The position numbers and the translations under genes are program-made. Shown piece after piece: positions 31,141-43,674 of a stretch of DNA of 64,000 nt; position 1 is the stretch's first letter, and the number at the start of each line of letters is the position of its first letter. Below the pieces are notes generated by a model. It saw only the letters and a program-made list of their open reading frames with translations, was not told where the DNA came from and ran no database searches. The DNA lies in the NCBI GenBank assembly GCA_949358305.1, contig OX442315.1, positions 31,212,427-31,276,426 on the forward strand, given 5' to 3'. This DNA is from Strigamia acuminata (lineage: Eukaryota; Arthropoda; Chilopoda; Geophilomorpha; Linotaeniidae).

Positions 31141-32566
31141 TAATAGTTAGGCATGTTTTTGCTTTCTGGTTTTGTTTGTTATGAAAACACCAAACACCGG
31201 GTAAATTTTAAATAAGGTGCGTCCAAAAAGTCTGTGGAATGACGAGAAATTTGGAAAAAATTAATTTCCGATATTTTGATTTAATTTTCCTTTTAGGATT
31301 ACTAAATATACCACTCAAGTAATGTCTGATTATGTTTGGCTCTCAAAGTTCGTGGAACTTTCAGACTTCCTGCAAAAGTTGAAAATATGATGTTTCTCGC
31401 TGTGGAAAAGCAATAGATAATAAAACTAGTTTCTTGTGCACAACAGGCCATTTTTGACTGCGGGTTTACATGTGCGCAGGAAGGAATATGCAGTTTGAAT
31501 TTGGCATCGAGATTGCAAGCACAGTAGTCAGAGCAGAGACCTATCTTCAGTTGAATGGAAAAAGTCTATAGCGAGTAGTTTTCTTCTCGATGGGGAATTT
31601 TAGGTTTCTGTCAATTCGTGTGATGACCTGTGAATAATGAATGGTCATCAGCAGTTGACTGATGTGATGGTGCATGAAAGTGTCTTCTTGGCTCCTGCCC
31701 TTATTCTTTGGAAGATGATCTTTGATAAGCGGCCCAAACGTCTTATCCTTAGTCAATGGCTTAGTGATTATCTTTTATTTTCATTTTTATTTCATTGTAA
31801 GTCATCAAACTACATTTTCTGGAATAAATGTCTTAAAATGGGGTTTTAAAATTAACTTTGTCGGTATATCCTGCTCCTTTAATAGCTTCGAATGATTTAA
31901 TGACTACTTTTTTATTGAGGGGAGTTTTATTGCCTATTGCTTACATAGTTTCCGGATAACAATGGTTCAATAGTAAACCTAATCTTCATCAAATAAATTA
32001 AGAGTAGTCCCAGTTGGACAATTTTTATTATTAGGTCGAGCCGTAAAGTAGCTGCACTGTACAGAAAAGCGTTTATTTGGGCAATTTTTTCATTATCTTC
32101 CACTTTGCTTTAACATTTAAAGAGTAATTAAAGGAGTTTTCATCTAGAATCACTCTAAAAGTGAATAATTTTAAATTAGATGGGTTAATTTTTAGGGGGG
32201 CTAGCAGGGTTAAGCTTACATGGCTCGGGCACCCAAAGGTATAAGTTCACTTAGTTTGTTGTCTAATTATTATTAGTAATAAAATATATGCAACCTGCAA
32301 TGTAAATCATAAATAGTAAAAAAAATCTATGCTTTGTGCATTTATGGATTTTATTCATACGCATTTTTAACTGGCCCGGGCCCAATTCATGTCGCAAAGG
32401 CCCTGAACGTCAGTGCGGAACTTACCATAAAGCTAAATAAGCTAGAACTTGGGGCCTCTCTATTTTGTAGGGCCTCAAAGATTTAAAACTTTTTTTGTAA
32501 AATTTGACATGTTATTTTAATCGACGTTAAAATTGTTCCAATTGTCTTCTTTATAAAGGACATTAA
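31141..32566. other. Non-coding DNA with repeat fragments
   Basis: GTTAGGCATGTTTTTG repeat at 31146; a mariner-like snippet GTGCGTCCAAAAAGTCTGTGG near 31218; a TTGAATTTGGCATCGAGAT motif at about 31495, shared with 40223 and 61553. G/C blocks of hAT-like type (GGGGCCTC) lie near 32450-32475, into which copy C of the MITE seems to have inserted. No gene recognised. Confidence 0.4.
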
Positions 32567-32997
32567 TATACTCGAGTTGCACTCAAAAAGGCACCTCACA
32601 ATGTGTACTCCCATTGGTCGAGCCAGTTTACTACTAACTCCCAGACTGTATACTACTACTAGGAGAAGTAGTTTTGTTTTTTATTTATTGTTGTGATTGT
32701 TATGACTAATTTAGCTTATGTTATTTTGATTTTATTTAATAAAAAATGTTATTTCCATCATTAAAATGAAGTTTGACACATTAAAAAATGTCAAACTCAT
32801 GTTTGTTGTGTTTATTGCTTACATCGTCTGGAAGTTTGAATTTTAGGCTGTTGCCTAGGCAATCGATTGCAATGTCTGTACATTGTAATGCAATTCTGGT
32901 GTTTGGGTCTACTTTTCCGGATCACTACACCAGTAAACTGGCTCGACCAATGGGAGTACACATTGTGAGGTGCCTTTTTGAGTGCAACTCGATTATA
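32567..32997 (+). mobile_element. 62-bp-TIR MITE, copy C
   Basis: 431 bp including TATA flanks. The right end has CTCGAT in place of CTCGAG. Interior as in copy B. A frame crossing it (from 32788) is nearly identical in copy D because the DNA is repeated, not because it encodes a protein. Confidence 0.87.
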
Positions 32998-34974
32998 GTA
33001 TTCAATGTAATTCAAATATTTAATTATATAATGAGTATACCATATTACTGTAGGGTCTTAATCGATAAAATACGAAACGGTGTCCTATTTTATAATTTTT
33101 TGAAAAATGTAAAGGGGCCCTCATTCATGCTTCTGCTTGGGGCCTTGGAAGTGGTTTGTCCGGCGCTGCTGAACGTAGAATGTGTATTAGTTTGACAACA
33201 AGTTCTAATTGGCTTACCGTCTATTGGTGCCACTTGCAAGAGCTGTAGCTAGGTTTTTAGCGTCGTTGGCAAATTCTTATGCTCAGCTGCTGACGAAAAC
33301 TCTCGGTAAGTGCAGCCTAGTAAATATTATGGCTTAAAAGAACTTTTATTTTGCTCCGCTGGGCCTGTGCTTCAGACAATGAGGCCCTTTACAGTTGCTC
33401 CATCACCACTTGCAAACCCTTTTTTCAACTAATTCGTCGTGACACCGAGACAAAGTATACAAAACAGACTCTGTTCTGGTAAAACTGGGAAAGTATGGTC
33501 ACCCTGATTCCATGGGAACAGATGAAATGCAAACAATAGCATATCAATATCAGCATTATCAATTTTGCAATGCACTTGCTAAAGAATATTGCTAAAAGCA
33601 TTATGCTGGATGTGGGCTTGTACTTGAATCTTTATTTAGATTAAGCAAACTTTATGAGGAAATTTCACACACAAAATTTGCATAATGTAAAATACCGGTA
33701 ATCAGGGGTCTTGAAAAATCCTTACAAGTTAGAATGACGCCTAATGGTCTTCTTCGTCCTTGTAACTTTAACATTACGTTGATAAGAGAACACAAAAGCT
33801 CTATTTAAATCGTAATTTTTAGTAAAATCCAATAACAAACTTAATTTTAACACGATGAAGTATAAACATACTGTAGCTCTATAACTCATTTTCTTAGCAT
33901 CTGTAGCGCCAAGATATTTCTGCAAGTTTGATTTATGCACATTTAAAAATGCTATCACGAATTCTTACATGGAAATTAAAAAATACCGCACTCTATTAAA
34001 GTGGACTTGAAAGACGAGTAATTTGTGCGGAATAAAAATAAGAAAGGAAAAGCAATAATTTTTTTTTCAGTCTAAGGGAAAGGGATCGAAAATAAACGCT
34101 AATCTCAACTCCAATCACAAATTTCCCTCATTGGGTTCACTTTTCCTTTGTATTGTGTTTGCGAGCATTGATAAGATCGAGAAAAAGCCGTGAGCAGGAA
34201 CGCGCCAAGTGTTCTAATTGCAAGCAGCCACGCACAGTTTTCGCAATCACTTCTCGCCCAAGATGAAGTCGTGAGAATAAACACTTGGTGGGAGGTAAGG
34301 TAATAATTTACATGTTATTTTCCATGTGAGTTAAGGATAAGAGATTTAACTGAAGGGGATACTTAGGCGGGAATTTATTCGGATCGTGAAAATTAGGTCC
34401 CTTGTGTCAATAACAACGCTGGCAATTCGAAGGAACGTGAAGGTGTTGGTGCGCGAATAAACTTTGCATTTTAATAGTGTGTCCAATATGATTTACGGAG
34501 TTTCTCCAATCTTTAAAAATATGCCCTTCACTTTTATTGATTGCACTTACAGCATATATATGGGTCGCATTATCACGTGTGGTATATATAAATATATATA
34601 TATATAATAAATATATGTATATAGGATAGAGGGAGAGAGAGAGAGTGAGAGTGAGATAGAAAGAGAGAAGTATAAAATAAAACGCAATCTCCCAAGTGGA
34701 ATCTGTGTGGAATTTTTCCATTTATTTTTTTCTGCTTCGATTTTTTTTTTTTTTTTTTTTTATTTTCTTCAGTTTTTTTGGTTGCGTTGTAGCATACGGA
34801 ATGATTAAAGCGGTTTTAACAGTTGTTGTTGATTACTTTTAGATGATAATTAAAGAAACAATTAAGCAACTTGGTTTCTCGGGGTTTTAAGCGCTAAAAA
34901 CTTAACTAATTTACACTGCGGAGTATGACCAAAACAACTAAGGTGGTAATGAGAACTGGAGTTAATTATAAGTA
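32998..34974. other. Non-coding DNA with microsatellites
   Basis: GGGGCCCTC and GGGGCCTTGG blocks at 33113-33150 continue the hAT-like sequence interrupted by copy C. AT and GA microsatellites lie at 34581-34670 and a 21-base T run at 34741-34761. No recognisable gene. Confidence 0.45.
34581..34670. repeat. AT and GA microsatellites
   Basis: TATATATAAATATATATATA-type repeats to about 34624, followed by a GAGAGAGA-type tract from about 34627 to 34670. Confidence 0.85.
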
Positions 34975-35148
34975 CCGATAACGAATCGCGATATAACGAA
35001 TTATCGATATAACGAATACCCCTAAAAATGGCTGGTTTGGTTGGCTGGCCATAGAACACCATGTTAAAAAATTTCGATATAACGAATTCTCGTTATAACG
35101 AATCGATTTTTCGGGTCCCTTGCGATTCGTTATAAAGAGTTTCGACTG
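34975..35148 (-). mobile_element. pogo/Tigger-like element copy
   Basis: The minus strand begins CAGTCGAAACTCTTTATAAC, then CGAATCGCAAGGGACCC and five or more CGTTATAWCGA motifs. It aligns closely with 43302-43459, and both stop at about the same internal point (ATTCGTTAT). No transposase and no second CAGT end; a shared internal break or a one-ended subfamily. Confidence 0.7.
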
Positions 35149-36054
35149 GAGTCACTTTTTGGGCTAAATAACGACATCGGTAACTCGGGTTCGAAAATGT
35201 AAGTTTTGTAATTTTGTTATTAGCATTTATTAATTACAGAGTTATTTCAAACGCTTAACTGTTTGCAGTTTTGAGTTATTTGCTGTCAAATTGATTACCT
35301 TTGAGATTCAGAACTCAAGTATCCGCTTCGAGTTTGACTTAGATACACGCCCATTTTCTGTAATTACATTTTTGATTTCTGATGAAAGTTTTAGAAATTT
35401 GGAATTCTGTATTATAGGGTTTAACCTCTGGCAAAGTAGAAATATATTTCACTTTGGATAAAGGCAATAAAGATATAAAACTGATTGAATGTCACATCTG
35501 CCAGCCAAAAGATATTCTTTAAAGACATAAGATACATTTAGTGTATGGATTGAACATATCCTCACCCTAAAAAAAAAAAACTTTTCGAAATGTATGGGAT
35601 TAGATCGTATATCTATTTTGATTAAGTTTCTACTTTTATTTTTTTAGAGCCTACTTTATTGCGAAAGAAAATTCAATCAGTGAATTGAACCCTAAAAATT
35701 TATCCCACAATTGGAAATGGGAAAATTGGAAATTAATGGAAAAATTCAACTCCCTTCAGAGCGTAGAGAAATAAATGAAGTCGTGGAAGAAAAAAAAAAT
35801 TTATGCATAAAATTTATTTAGGCAGTAATCACGACTTAGTAATCTGCTGTGAGCAATGTCTGCATGCGTTGCGGGAAAGCTAAGGGGCAGCGTGACGAGC
35901 CATTTCTCACTCTTGCTGTCAATGAATCAATGCTTTTGCTGCTTTAACGGCACAAATTCAATAATTGTAAGCAAATATGATGTTATGAATACAGTATTTG
36001 TATTGTTTTTGTCAGATATTTGTCGAGTGAAATAATTAATTCCTGAAAAATAAT
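35149..36054. other. Non-coding AT-rich DNA
   Basis: No recognisable gene, repeat boundary or RNA gene. Short A and T runs only. Confidence 0.5.
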
Positions 36055-36133
36055 TGAAGGCCGGGGCTCCTGAACCTTGGGGGCCCTAGGCACGTGCTTA
36101 ATTGTCTTATGGAAAATCCACCACTGTCTGTGA
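36055..36133 (-). mobile_element. hAT-like element end (fragment)
   Basis: The minus strand begins CAGTGGTGGATTTTCC and reaches a GCACGTGCCTAGGGCCCCC block, shared in style with 40568-40650 (GGCACGTGCCTAGAGGC). Only one end is visible. Confidence 0.5.
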
Positions 36134-36359
36134 CACTCTTCTCCAACTTTCACCCCAGGATGTTTGTCTTTATCAGTCGCAAATTATGACCAAAGTGTTG
36201 TGGTTAATACGTTGGAAATAGCTAACGTTCTCTCCATGTCATAGCGGATTTTTCACCGTGGTATCTGTGATAATTATCTCATTTCTTGGTAGTTCTGAGT
36301 AGCGGAGTAGCGGACTGAAGGCGAGAATTTGGCGTAGGATAATCTTTACAGCATGAATT
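36134..36359. other. Non-coding DNA before a GC-richer island
   Basis: No recognisable feature. Confidence 0.4.
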
Positions 36360-36690
36360 AAATTGGTGAAATTGATTTGTCGATTCGTGCGCAGCGCTCC
36401 AGCTTTATGTGTATTAGAGAATCGCTCTTTCCTATTTCTCGCTAGAGCATGCCAGAGCGACACCCTCGGATGGCACTTTGCCAAATGCCACCCTCTTCTC
36501 TTCCCTTTTGCACAATGGCGCTCGACAGATGGTGGTGGCGCCATCAGATCCCCATTCCCCAAGTCCCTGGCCAATATCAGCAATTTCTCTCTCTTCTGCA
36601 AACACATTTACGTTTTGCCGCGTTTTCCCTCACGTGCGCGCTTTCGGAACGAGGAGACGCCATCAAGAGATATGCATTTTGATATACTCA
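36360..36690. promoter_or_regulatory. GC-richer island, possible regulatory DNA
   Basis: About 330 bp of clearly higher GC than its surroundings. It contains TGGCACTTTGCCAA (36471-36484), an NFI-like inverted motif, embedded in a wider GGATGGCA...TGCCACC symmetry, plus CACGTGCGCG and ATATGCAT motifs. Both strands are open over more than 120 codons, but no translation is recognisable. Regulatory DNA or a fragment of an exon are both possible; the case is weak. Confidence 0.2.
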
Positions 36691-39600
36691 ATAAAAGTGA
36701 TGTTGACAGTGTTAATCAGACTAGAATGGATGCGTCAGTAAAGGATTGTGTGTCGTCCGTTTAGATTTAGATTTTTTTTTTGTCTTTGGTTGGTAATGTG
36801 AAATCTTAATTTGACGAGTAAACACTTAGAGTTCGATGTTGGTGTTTGTGTTTGACGGATGAATAATGGAGGAATTTTGCCGATATTTTTGCTGTGCGTT
36901 TGGGCTTTTTGTCTTTTCGGTTAATGAAGTTGTGCGATGGATAATTTACGCACAAATATTAATGTACTTTTGGTTGGATTTATCCCACGTATCGTATACA
37001 TAATTTCTGTGTTTTAATATTTAACCGTTTCGGTTCGATTGTGAAATTTTATTTATTTATTAATTTTTTATTAAAAATTTCTGTTTGAGAGAAGGGAAGG
37101 AGGAAAAAAATTATTGAAGCGGAAATGAAATTTTTTACCGATGGAAGCCAGGTATGAAACTGAATGGAAGAAGAGTAAATTAAAATTTTATAAAATTGAA
37201 AAAATATTTTTTATGTATTTTTTTTTTTTTAATTTTTTTTTGGGGTTGAATAAAATAAATTAAATTTAAAAAAATAATAATTTGGGATTTGAAAAAAAAC
37301 GAAATTTTTTTTTTTTTGGTTGGGAAATTGAAAACATACATATGACTTTCGATGACTTTCCGATTCAATTAAAATTTAACTTACTTATTGTTAAACGAGT
37401 TTCATGTTACCATGGATACTAGCCTAAAGCTTAAAGATCAATGAAAGCCATGTCGAGCAACTTCAGAGTCGCTCATTTGTGTTTTTATATTCCCAAAAAA
37501 ACCGATTTGTTCAATCGTTCGCCAATAATTGCTGATATTTTGTTCCCCGCTTCAAAACTGCAGGATTGCTTTGCTTGCTTTGTCAAGTGATTAAGACCTC
37601 TCAAGCAACAAAGGTAGATTTTTGTGTACTAATTAATCAATTTAAATGATTTGATGAAGCTTTAATTAAACGGCGAGTCGAAATAAAAAGTGCAAAACAG
37701 ATTTGGTGACATTATTTTTACGGTGTATTTTTAATAGGAAACAAGTGGCACTTGACCCTTAATTTCTTAAATAAATAAATCGATTGGCCGTGCAAACACT
37801 ATACAGTAATTCATTCCTTGAGACAGATATATGATTGTGTCAGAATTAATAAATGGTTAATTGGTCTTATTTAATTTGTACATTTTCTACAGTCATTTAT
37901 TTGAAATAAATATGAATAAATATTATTCTTGGGTTTATTATTTAGTTATAAATTATATGGGTGAGAAATTTTGCTAATGTTTGCAAGTAGGAATCGCAGA
38001 CGGAATGTGATTATGATGTTTTCATGTCGGAAGCAAAAAACTTATGCTGTAATCTTATTTTCTCCCACACTGCGCTTCAATACTTTACACGATAAATAAT
38101 GCATTTTGGAATCTCTTAAAAATTGTCTAGGTAAGTTGGGGATTTTAGTTTGTTGAGTTGAAGGGATTTAGAGGTAGGGGTGAGTGAATGTATAGATTTA
38201 TTGATGATGCCACGATGGATCGTATGTCAGTATTGTTTTTTTTTTTTTTGTTTAAAAAAAATTGTTACAGTGTCAAGAAAGGTTGTTGAAATTTGATTCA
38301 ATTTTGAATTTTTATTAGCATGGATTCTTTGGAATATAAAAAATTTAATTTTAAATCGCTTCAAGGTTTGTAACAAAATATTAGATTGCGGGGATGAAAT
38401 TTGGTCGAATATTATTTATATAATAAAAATAAAAATAAAAATCTAATAAAGTTGTAATTCTCCTATTGGGTGATTCTCAACTTTAATAGCACATTTTTAT
38501 TTTTATTAACTTTTTTTTTTTTAATGAAGAAAGAAGAAAAAAAAATTAAATTTAAGGCTTGCTTCGAACTTGTTTCTTTTTTTATTCCACGCTTTGTACC
38601 CTCGGTTTGGAAGTTTTTTCTTTCCCAGTGCGTTGCTGCAGTTTCACACACAAGAGACATACAGGGAAGCGCGATTACTGCTCGCTCGTGTTGATGCAGC
38701 TCATGTCGAACTCCCCTCGGTTAATACTGTTACGCAAAGTGGATCGATAGCAGATCTCGTTATTAACCATAACACTTTTTGGAAAGGAATTTGTCATTAT
38801 GAGTCAACTGTGTGATTGAAAAAAAATTTAATATATCACCAAAGGAAAAATAAATCAATCAAAAATAGAAAAACAAAAATCTTACCATGTTTTTATTTCT
38901 TATTTTTGAAGATAATCGTCGAATGAATCGTTGCATCGACTGCTTTTTTTTTTTTCTATTTTTTTTTTTAAGATTGAATGTGCTGACGTTGTATGATGTC
39001 TTACTGCTTATCTCTTGCTGAGGTTGACATATTTTCGGAAGATGACGTATGAGATGATGTATTGGCAAGCTGGTATTGTGATGTCACGGCGAGTTTGTTA
39101 AGGGTGGTAGGAGAGTTTTAAGGGGAAAGGGGTAATTCGTTGATTTAATTTGTTGTGTCGTCGGGATACTTAAGTTTTATTTCATCATTCCGAGGTCCCT
39201 CGTGAGCAAATGAAAGCGAATATGGATAGTGAATAAATTCCAGACATATTTTTACGGCGTAATTGCATTCTTTGCTAAAGAATTATGTTATCGCATACAT
39301 AACAAATTCAACTTGATAGTTTTACCAGTTGAAACACAGTGAAAGAGTTGCATAAAACATTAAAAAGAATTCCAAAAATGGAATTTAATGCTGAAACGGG
39401 TAAATAGAAAGATTAAAAAATATAAAATCATTTGCGAATAATTTAAGACTGCGTTGAATTTAATCTTCGCCAGCATTGTAACTTTAAATTGTCAATAATC
39501 GCTGTAGCACTAGTGATATTACGGTGATTATTGTTGCTGAATTCAGTATGTTTCGGCTGGGTAAAGAATTCAAATGGCGAGTAATAAAGAGATTGGTGTT

Positions 39601-40567
39601 GATATTAAAATCTACAAGCAAGCATAATAGAGCCTACGAGCGAGCTTTGATGACAGTGCATTGTTGTTTTAGAATACACTTTATAATAAAGTTATTGCAT
39701 CTCTTATCTACTGATTCACAACCGAAACTGATCTGCTTTGTTCGACCAACGTCTGTTGTGTGACAATCGTTATTACAGAATAGAACCCCCGTTAAAGCAA
39801 CACAACAAAAGTACACATTTGGCCGGTCATTTCTTTAAGACCACAATAAAAACTGGTGAGGTGAAGACCCATTTCGACAAAACTAATGCTTGGAGAAGCA
39901 CATCTTATATAGCGATACAGAAACACACAAGAATGGGAGGATTTGCTTCATCAAACTGACAAATCCCTGTCTGCACACTTAGAAACGCAACAAATGCATG
40001 ATTTTTAAAAATGATACAAAATTGGACAAAAGTTAAAATATTTTCGACTTTTTTATTTAAATATTCACCTAAATCTTTCCGAATTCCATCCGAATCCTAT
40101 GAAAGATTCGAATCTCTGACACGCAGATTCTGATTGTCGTGCCTCCTGGGTAATTCACTCGTTTGCGGTAAACTATTTTAGACTTTTGTGTTTTCGTCTG
40201 CAAAAAATGGGATTTAGTGCTTGAATTTGGCATCGAGATACCGTGCACAGACTGTATTTGAGTTGGTCCTGGACTACTTTCAAATTCTGATGCCTTTGCT
40301 CGGGGTCCCAGGTGCTGGTGGTAGAAAAAGCGTTAGTTGTATGCGCAGTTCTGCTGATTTTCATTTGTGCACAATGTAAGCAATAGCCAAATTTGTAGAC
40401 TACTTTGATCTTTTAAAATCAAAGTTTTGAGGAAGACTGGACACAACTTTGGATTAAGATTTCTGTTATGACATAAAAAAAACTTTGAAGGTTGTTTACT
40501 CAGCAAGCACACGTGTTATTGCTAGAGTCATTTTTTAAGTTTCAAAACAAACAGAAGGAGTTAGTTT
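36691..40567. other. Non-coding AT-rich DNA
   Basis: Strongly T- and A-rich tracts at 37030-37370 and 38400-39000. Frames are short and low-complexity. A TTGAATTTGGCATCGAGAT repeat lies at about 40223. Nothing else recognised. Confidence 0.5.
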
Positions 40568-40650
40568 AGTGGCAGATTATCCACAGGGCAAAATAGGCAC
40601 GTGCCTAGAGGCTCCACGGGTTTAGGGACCCCAACCTACTATCATGAACC
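40568..40650 (+). mobile_element. hAT-like element end (fragment)
   Basis: AGTGGCAGATTATCCACAGG leads into AAATAGGCACGTGCCTAGAG, the same arrangement as the inverted ends at 17098 and 36133. No second end seen. Confidence 0.5.
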
Positions 40651-42550
40651 AAGGATAACATAGACACGCATCTGTGTGTTATTTCCTATTGATTTGTTGT
40701 TTTGTGCGCTGATTGGATGACAGCAATCACATGTTGCTTGCCAACTAAGCTTGTTTGTTACCTGTTGTCATCCCAGAATACAGTGCGGCTATATATTACG
40801 TGGTGCCATCGGTGGCAAAATCCACTGAACATGTGGATACGTGTCCCATGTCATCTGTCTGGCACATGTGACTCAAGCAGTAACGATTTTAACAGACACT
40901 AAAATGGTGTATTTTTATAGAATAATCAGGAAAGGACTAACAGATGGTCACATTCACATGATTGCAGAAAGTGGATGCCTAACTCACTGTAGGACGTTAA
41001 AGATGCAGCAAATGGGTTGAGGATGCCCACAAACTTATCTAAAATGCAACTCTAATCGTGAAACATGCAGATTTAAGCTTATATTTGGTAGATTTGAAAA
41101 TTGGATCTTTGATGTTACCGCGACAATTGGCTTTACTGTTTGCAACGGACCTAACACCGACGACCTTTTTTGAATGCATGTGAGTAATTTATGACCGGAA
41201 CTCTCACGTCTTGCAGCCGCCAGATCTGAACTGTCGATTCCTTGCTTCAAATGTCAATATAACGACATTTTTACATCTCGCAAGAGTCGGACAGAACACA
41301 CAACAATTGTGACGTGATCAATTTTTCAGCCATCACGTTTTGCTTGTTGGTAGAACAAGTTAAGTTCCACAAAATTGGTTCTCATTCTTCTTTAAGTCAA
41401 CTCGATATAAATAATTCACGTGTAATCTCACAAACAATTTTATTTTTTATTTGAAAGGTACAAATGTGGAATTTACTGCATTTAACATGCGGGATCGAGT
41501 AGAGTGACAGTTGAAATTTGAAAAATATAATATCCACTTGTCATTTTGTGGCAAAATTAAGCTCGAGTTAGAACGGCGAGGCAAAGAGAGCAAATAAGAA
41601 TGGTAAATAGAATATGTGCCTCGTTTTCACACCTGCGTGGCCACTCGAGGTGAACAAATGACGGGGCCACTGTGTCAGAATTGGCTAATCCGATCACATC
41701 TTGCGGGGATGGAGCCGAAATCGGCCTCATCTTATTCCCGCGTGCAACTCTGTGCTGGACTTCGGTAAATATTGACACTCACTGCTCAAGGATGAAGTTG
41801 AAAGAGACGAGACGAAGGAAGAGAGAAGAAAGGCAAGTTGCGCCACGCGCTTATCATAGCCACCAGTCTCAACCTTTTCTTTTTCACGGTTGCCATGGCG
41901 ATGTCAAACCAAGCAGAAGACTTCTTTTCTTTTTGAGGGAACTCGGGAACAATAGACGACAGGAATGCTCGCGGTAAAACAAAATTGACATGGAAATCAA
42001 CTTTTCTTTTTACTATTTTTATTTGTCGTATTCATTCGGTTGTTGTTGTTAATATGGATTTGTGGAAGGAAAAATGTGCGGTTAAAGTCGTCATTGGATC
42101 GTTGTATTTAATTATTGTTTAATGGTAAATTGCAGTTTAGTTATTACGTGTTTCGGTTCATGACCACTTGATAAAAGGAGGTTGAGCAGAGAAGAGATTG
42201 AGGCGTGGCGGCTAAGAATTGTCGTATTTGTTGAATCCAATAATCCCTACCCCATCTGGGCGGTTGTCATCTTGTGCTGAAAGCGCTGATTGGAGTTAGA
42301 GTGGAACCAAGAGCTTTCGTTGCATTCAAGAAAGCTTCTTTTCTTGTCTTTTTTCTTTCTTTTAACCTCGTTCCTTTTAGGATTGAGAAGTTTTCTTTTT
42401 TCGGACTTGGCAATTATTTCTGCAGCAAACAGATAGAAAACTTAGGAGTTAAATATTTAAAGAGGTAAATGCAATTAACTACAATTGATTGTGGTTAATT
42501 AATGATTGGTTACTATCGTAGAATCTAGTTTTTCTGCCGCATTTTTTTTT
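40651..42550. other. Non-coding DNA, no gene recognised
   Basis: Mixed composition with several frames of 60-100 codons, none recognisable. No repeat boundaries seen apart from short T runs. Confidence 0.45.
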
Positions 42551-42696
42551 GTTTTAGTCGTTTTGTTCAATTTAGATATTAAATTTAGTTATTTTATATA
42601 TTGAATTCAGTCGTTTTGGTCAATTTAGACGCACGTTTTAAGGGATAACATGTTGAATGGGTATCCTGCATTCTATTGGAGCATTTTATGGTACTG
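42551..42696 (-). mobile_element. TIR element E4, degenerate copy
   Basis: The minus strand starts GTACCATAAAATGCTCC and continues through a diverged subterminal block to GTCTAAATTGACCAAAACGA and two or three decayed repeat units. Alignable to the left part of E1 with many substitutions; the right end is not visible. An older member of the family in which the 31-bp unit is not amplified. Confidence 0.6.
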
Positions 42697-42739
42697 GACT
42701 TTACATTTGCCATTTTTGGCGCCATTTTGTTGCAGACAA

Positions 42740-43024
42740 ATGGCGGCTTCTACACTGAGAGGCCGTAAAGACAAAACACTTCTTATTTTCTTTTTTATGA
42801 TGCTGGTTTCACTTGCATTGTGCTTTGTGGGTGCTCGAATTCGCCCACTTTGGAGAGCGGATGAAACATTGGAACGTGTGCAGAGGAAAAGCAAATTGGA
42901 ACGTGCACGAAACGGAGCAAGCATTGAAACACTCACGAAACGGAACGTGTTTCAAATTCAATGCGCGTTTGTTCTGTTTGCAAAGCATATTTATTTTCGA
43001 TTTTTAATCATCACAGAAAATTGA
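42740..43024 (+). CDS. Possible short frame with a membrane-anchor-like segment
   Basis: From an ATG in a good context (ACAAATGGCGGC) a 94-codon frame runs to a stop at 43024. Residues about 12-32 (LLIFFFMMLVSLALCFVGARI) form one hydrophobic segment after a basic RGRKDK, as in type II membrane proteins. The rest is rich in R, E and K with near-repeats (LERVQ, LERARNGA). The sequence just before the ATG, TTTTGTTGCAG, could be a splice acceptor or part of a promoter. No family is recognised, and the frame may be chance. The longer frame from 42650 includes repeat E4 sequence and is less credible. Confidence 0.17.
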   Translation: MAASTLRGRKDKTLLIFFFMMLVSLALCFVGARIRPLWRADETLERVQRKSKLERARNGASIETLTKRNVFQIQCAFVLFAKHIYFRFLIITEN

Positions 43025-43301
43025 TACTTTGAAAAGACGCTATTTGTCTGCAAAAATGCAGGACATGATGTCAATTTTGATGCAATTATGAAACATCGCC
43101 CAACATCTTTATCGGTTTTGCTTTTTTTTATTCAATCAGTGGGAAATCCTGTACGTTCCTCCAAAGTTTAACCTTTAGTGTGTAAATAAGGTAATACAAT
43201 TAAATTAACTAGAGGAAGATGCATTGTATATCACTGAAGTAAAATGTGATTTGATGCTTTGAAATTTTAATTGATATGGTTCAAAAATATATTTTACAAT
43301 A

Positions 43302-43459
43302 CAGTCGAAACTCTTTATAACAAATCGCAAGGGACCCGAAAAATCGATTCGTTATAACGAGAATTTGTTATATCGAAATTTTTTAACATGGTGTTCTACG
43401 GCCAGCCAACCAAACCGGTCATTTTTAGGTATTCGTTATATTGCGATTCGTTATATTGC
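43302..43459 (+). mobile_element. pogo/Tigger-like element copy
   Basis: Starts CAGTCGAAACTCTTTATAAC after TA, then AATCGCAAGGGACCCGAAAA and repeated CGTTATA motifs, ending near ATTCGTTATATTGC. Similar to the minus-strand copy at 34975-35148, with a small internal deletion. No coding capacity. Confidence 0.7.
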
Positions 43460-43674
43460 TTTTCACTTAATGCATTAGTTTTCTTTTCTTGGTAGTTAGA
43501 AGTAAAAGGAGTTTTATCGGTTTATTTTATGTATCTTTGTGATGTGTAAAATTAAGTTGCCGGTAGTTTTAAAGGGGAAAAGGTTGGAGTTAGTGTTAAG
43601 GTCAAGTCCACTGACTGTTTATCTTGTTTCTATTTAAAACTGACTAGAGAAATGATTAACGTATTTGCTGTAAA

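Noticed and set aside
31218-31385. Mariner-type terminal repeats
   Set aside because: Only about seven bases (AAGTCTG) match between the two possible ends.
32788-33195. Open frame closely conserved with one at 61270-61488, suggesting a gene family
   Set aside because: Both lie in copies of the same MITE; the DNA is conserved as a repeat, including its inverted ends, and the frame has no protein features.
36363-36764. 133-codon plus-strand frame as a gene
   Set aside because: The opposite strand is equally open, there is no recognisable domain, and GC richness explains the low stop density.
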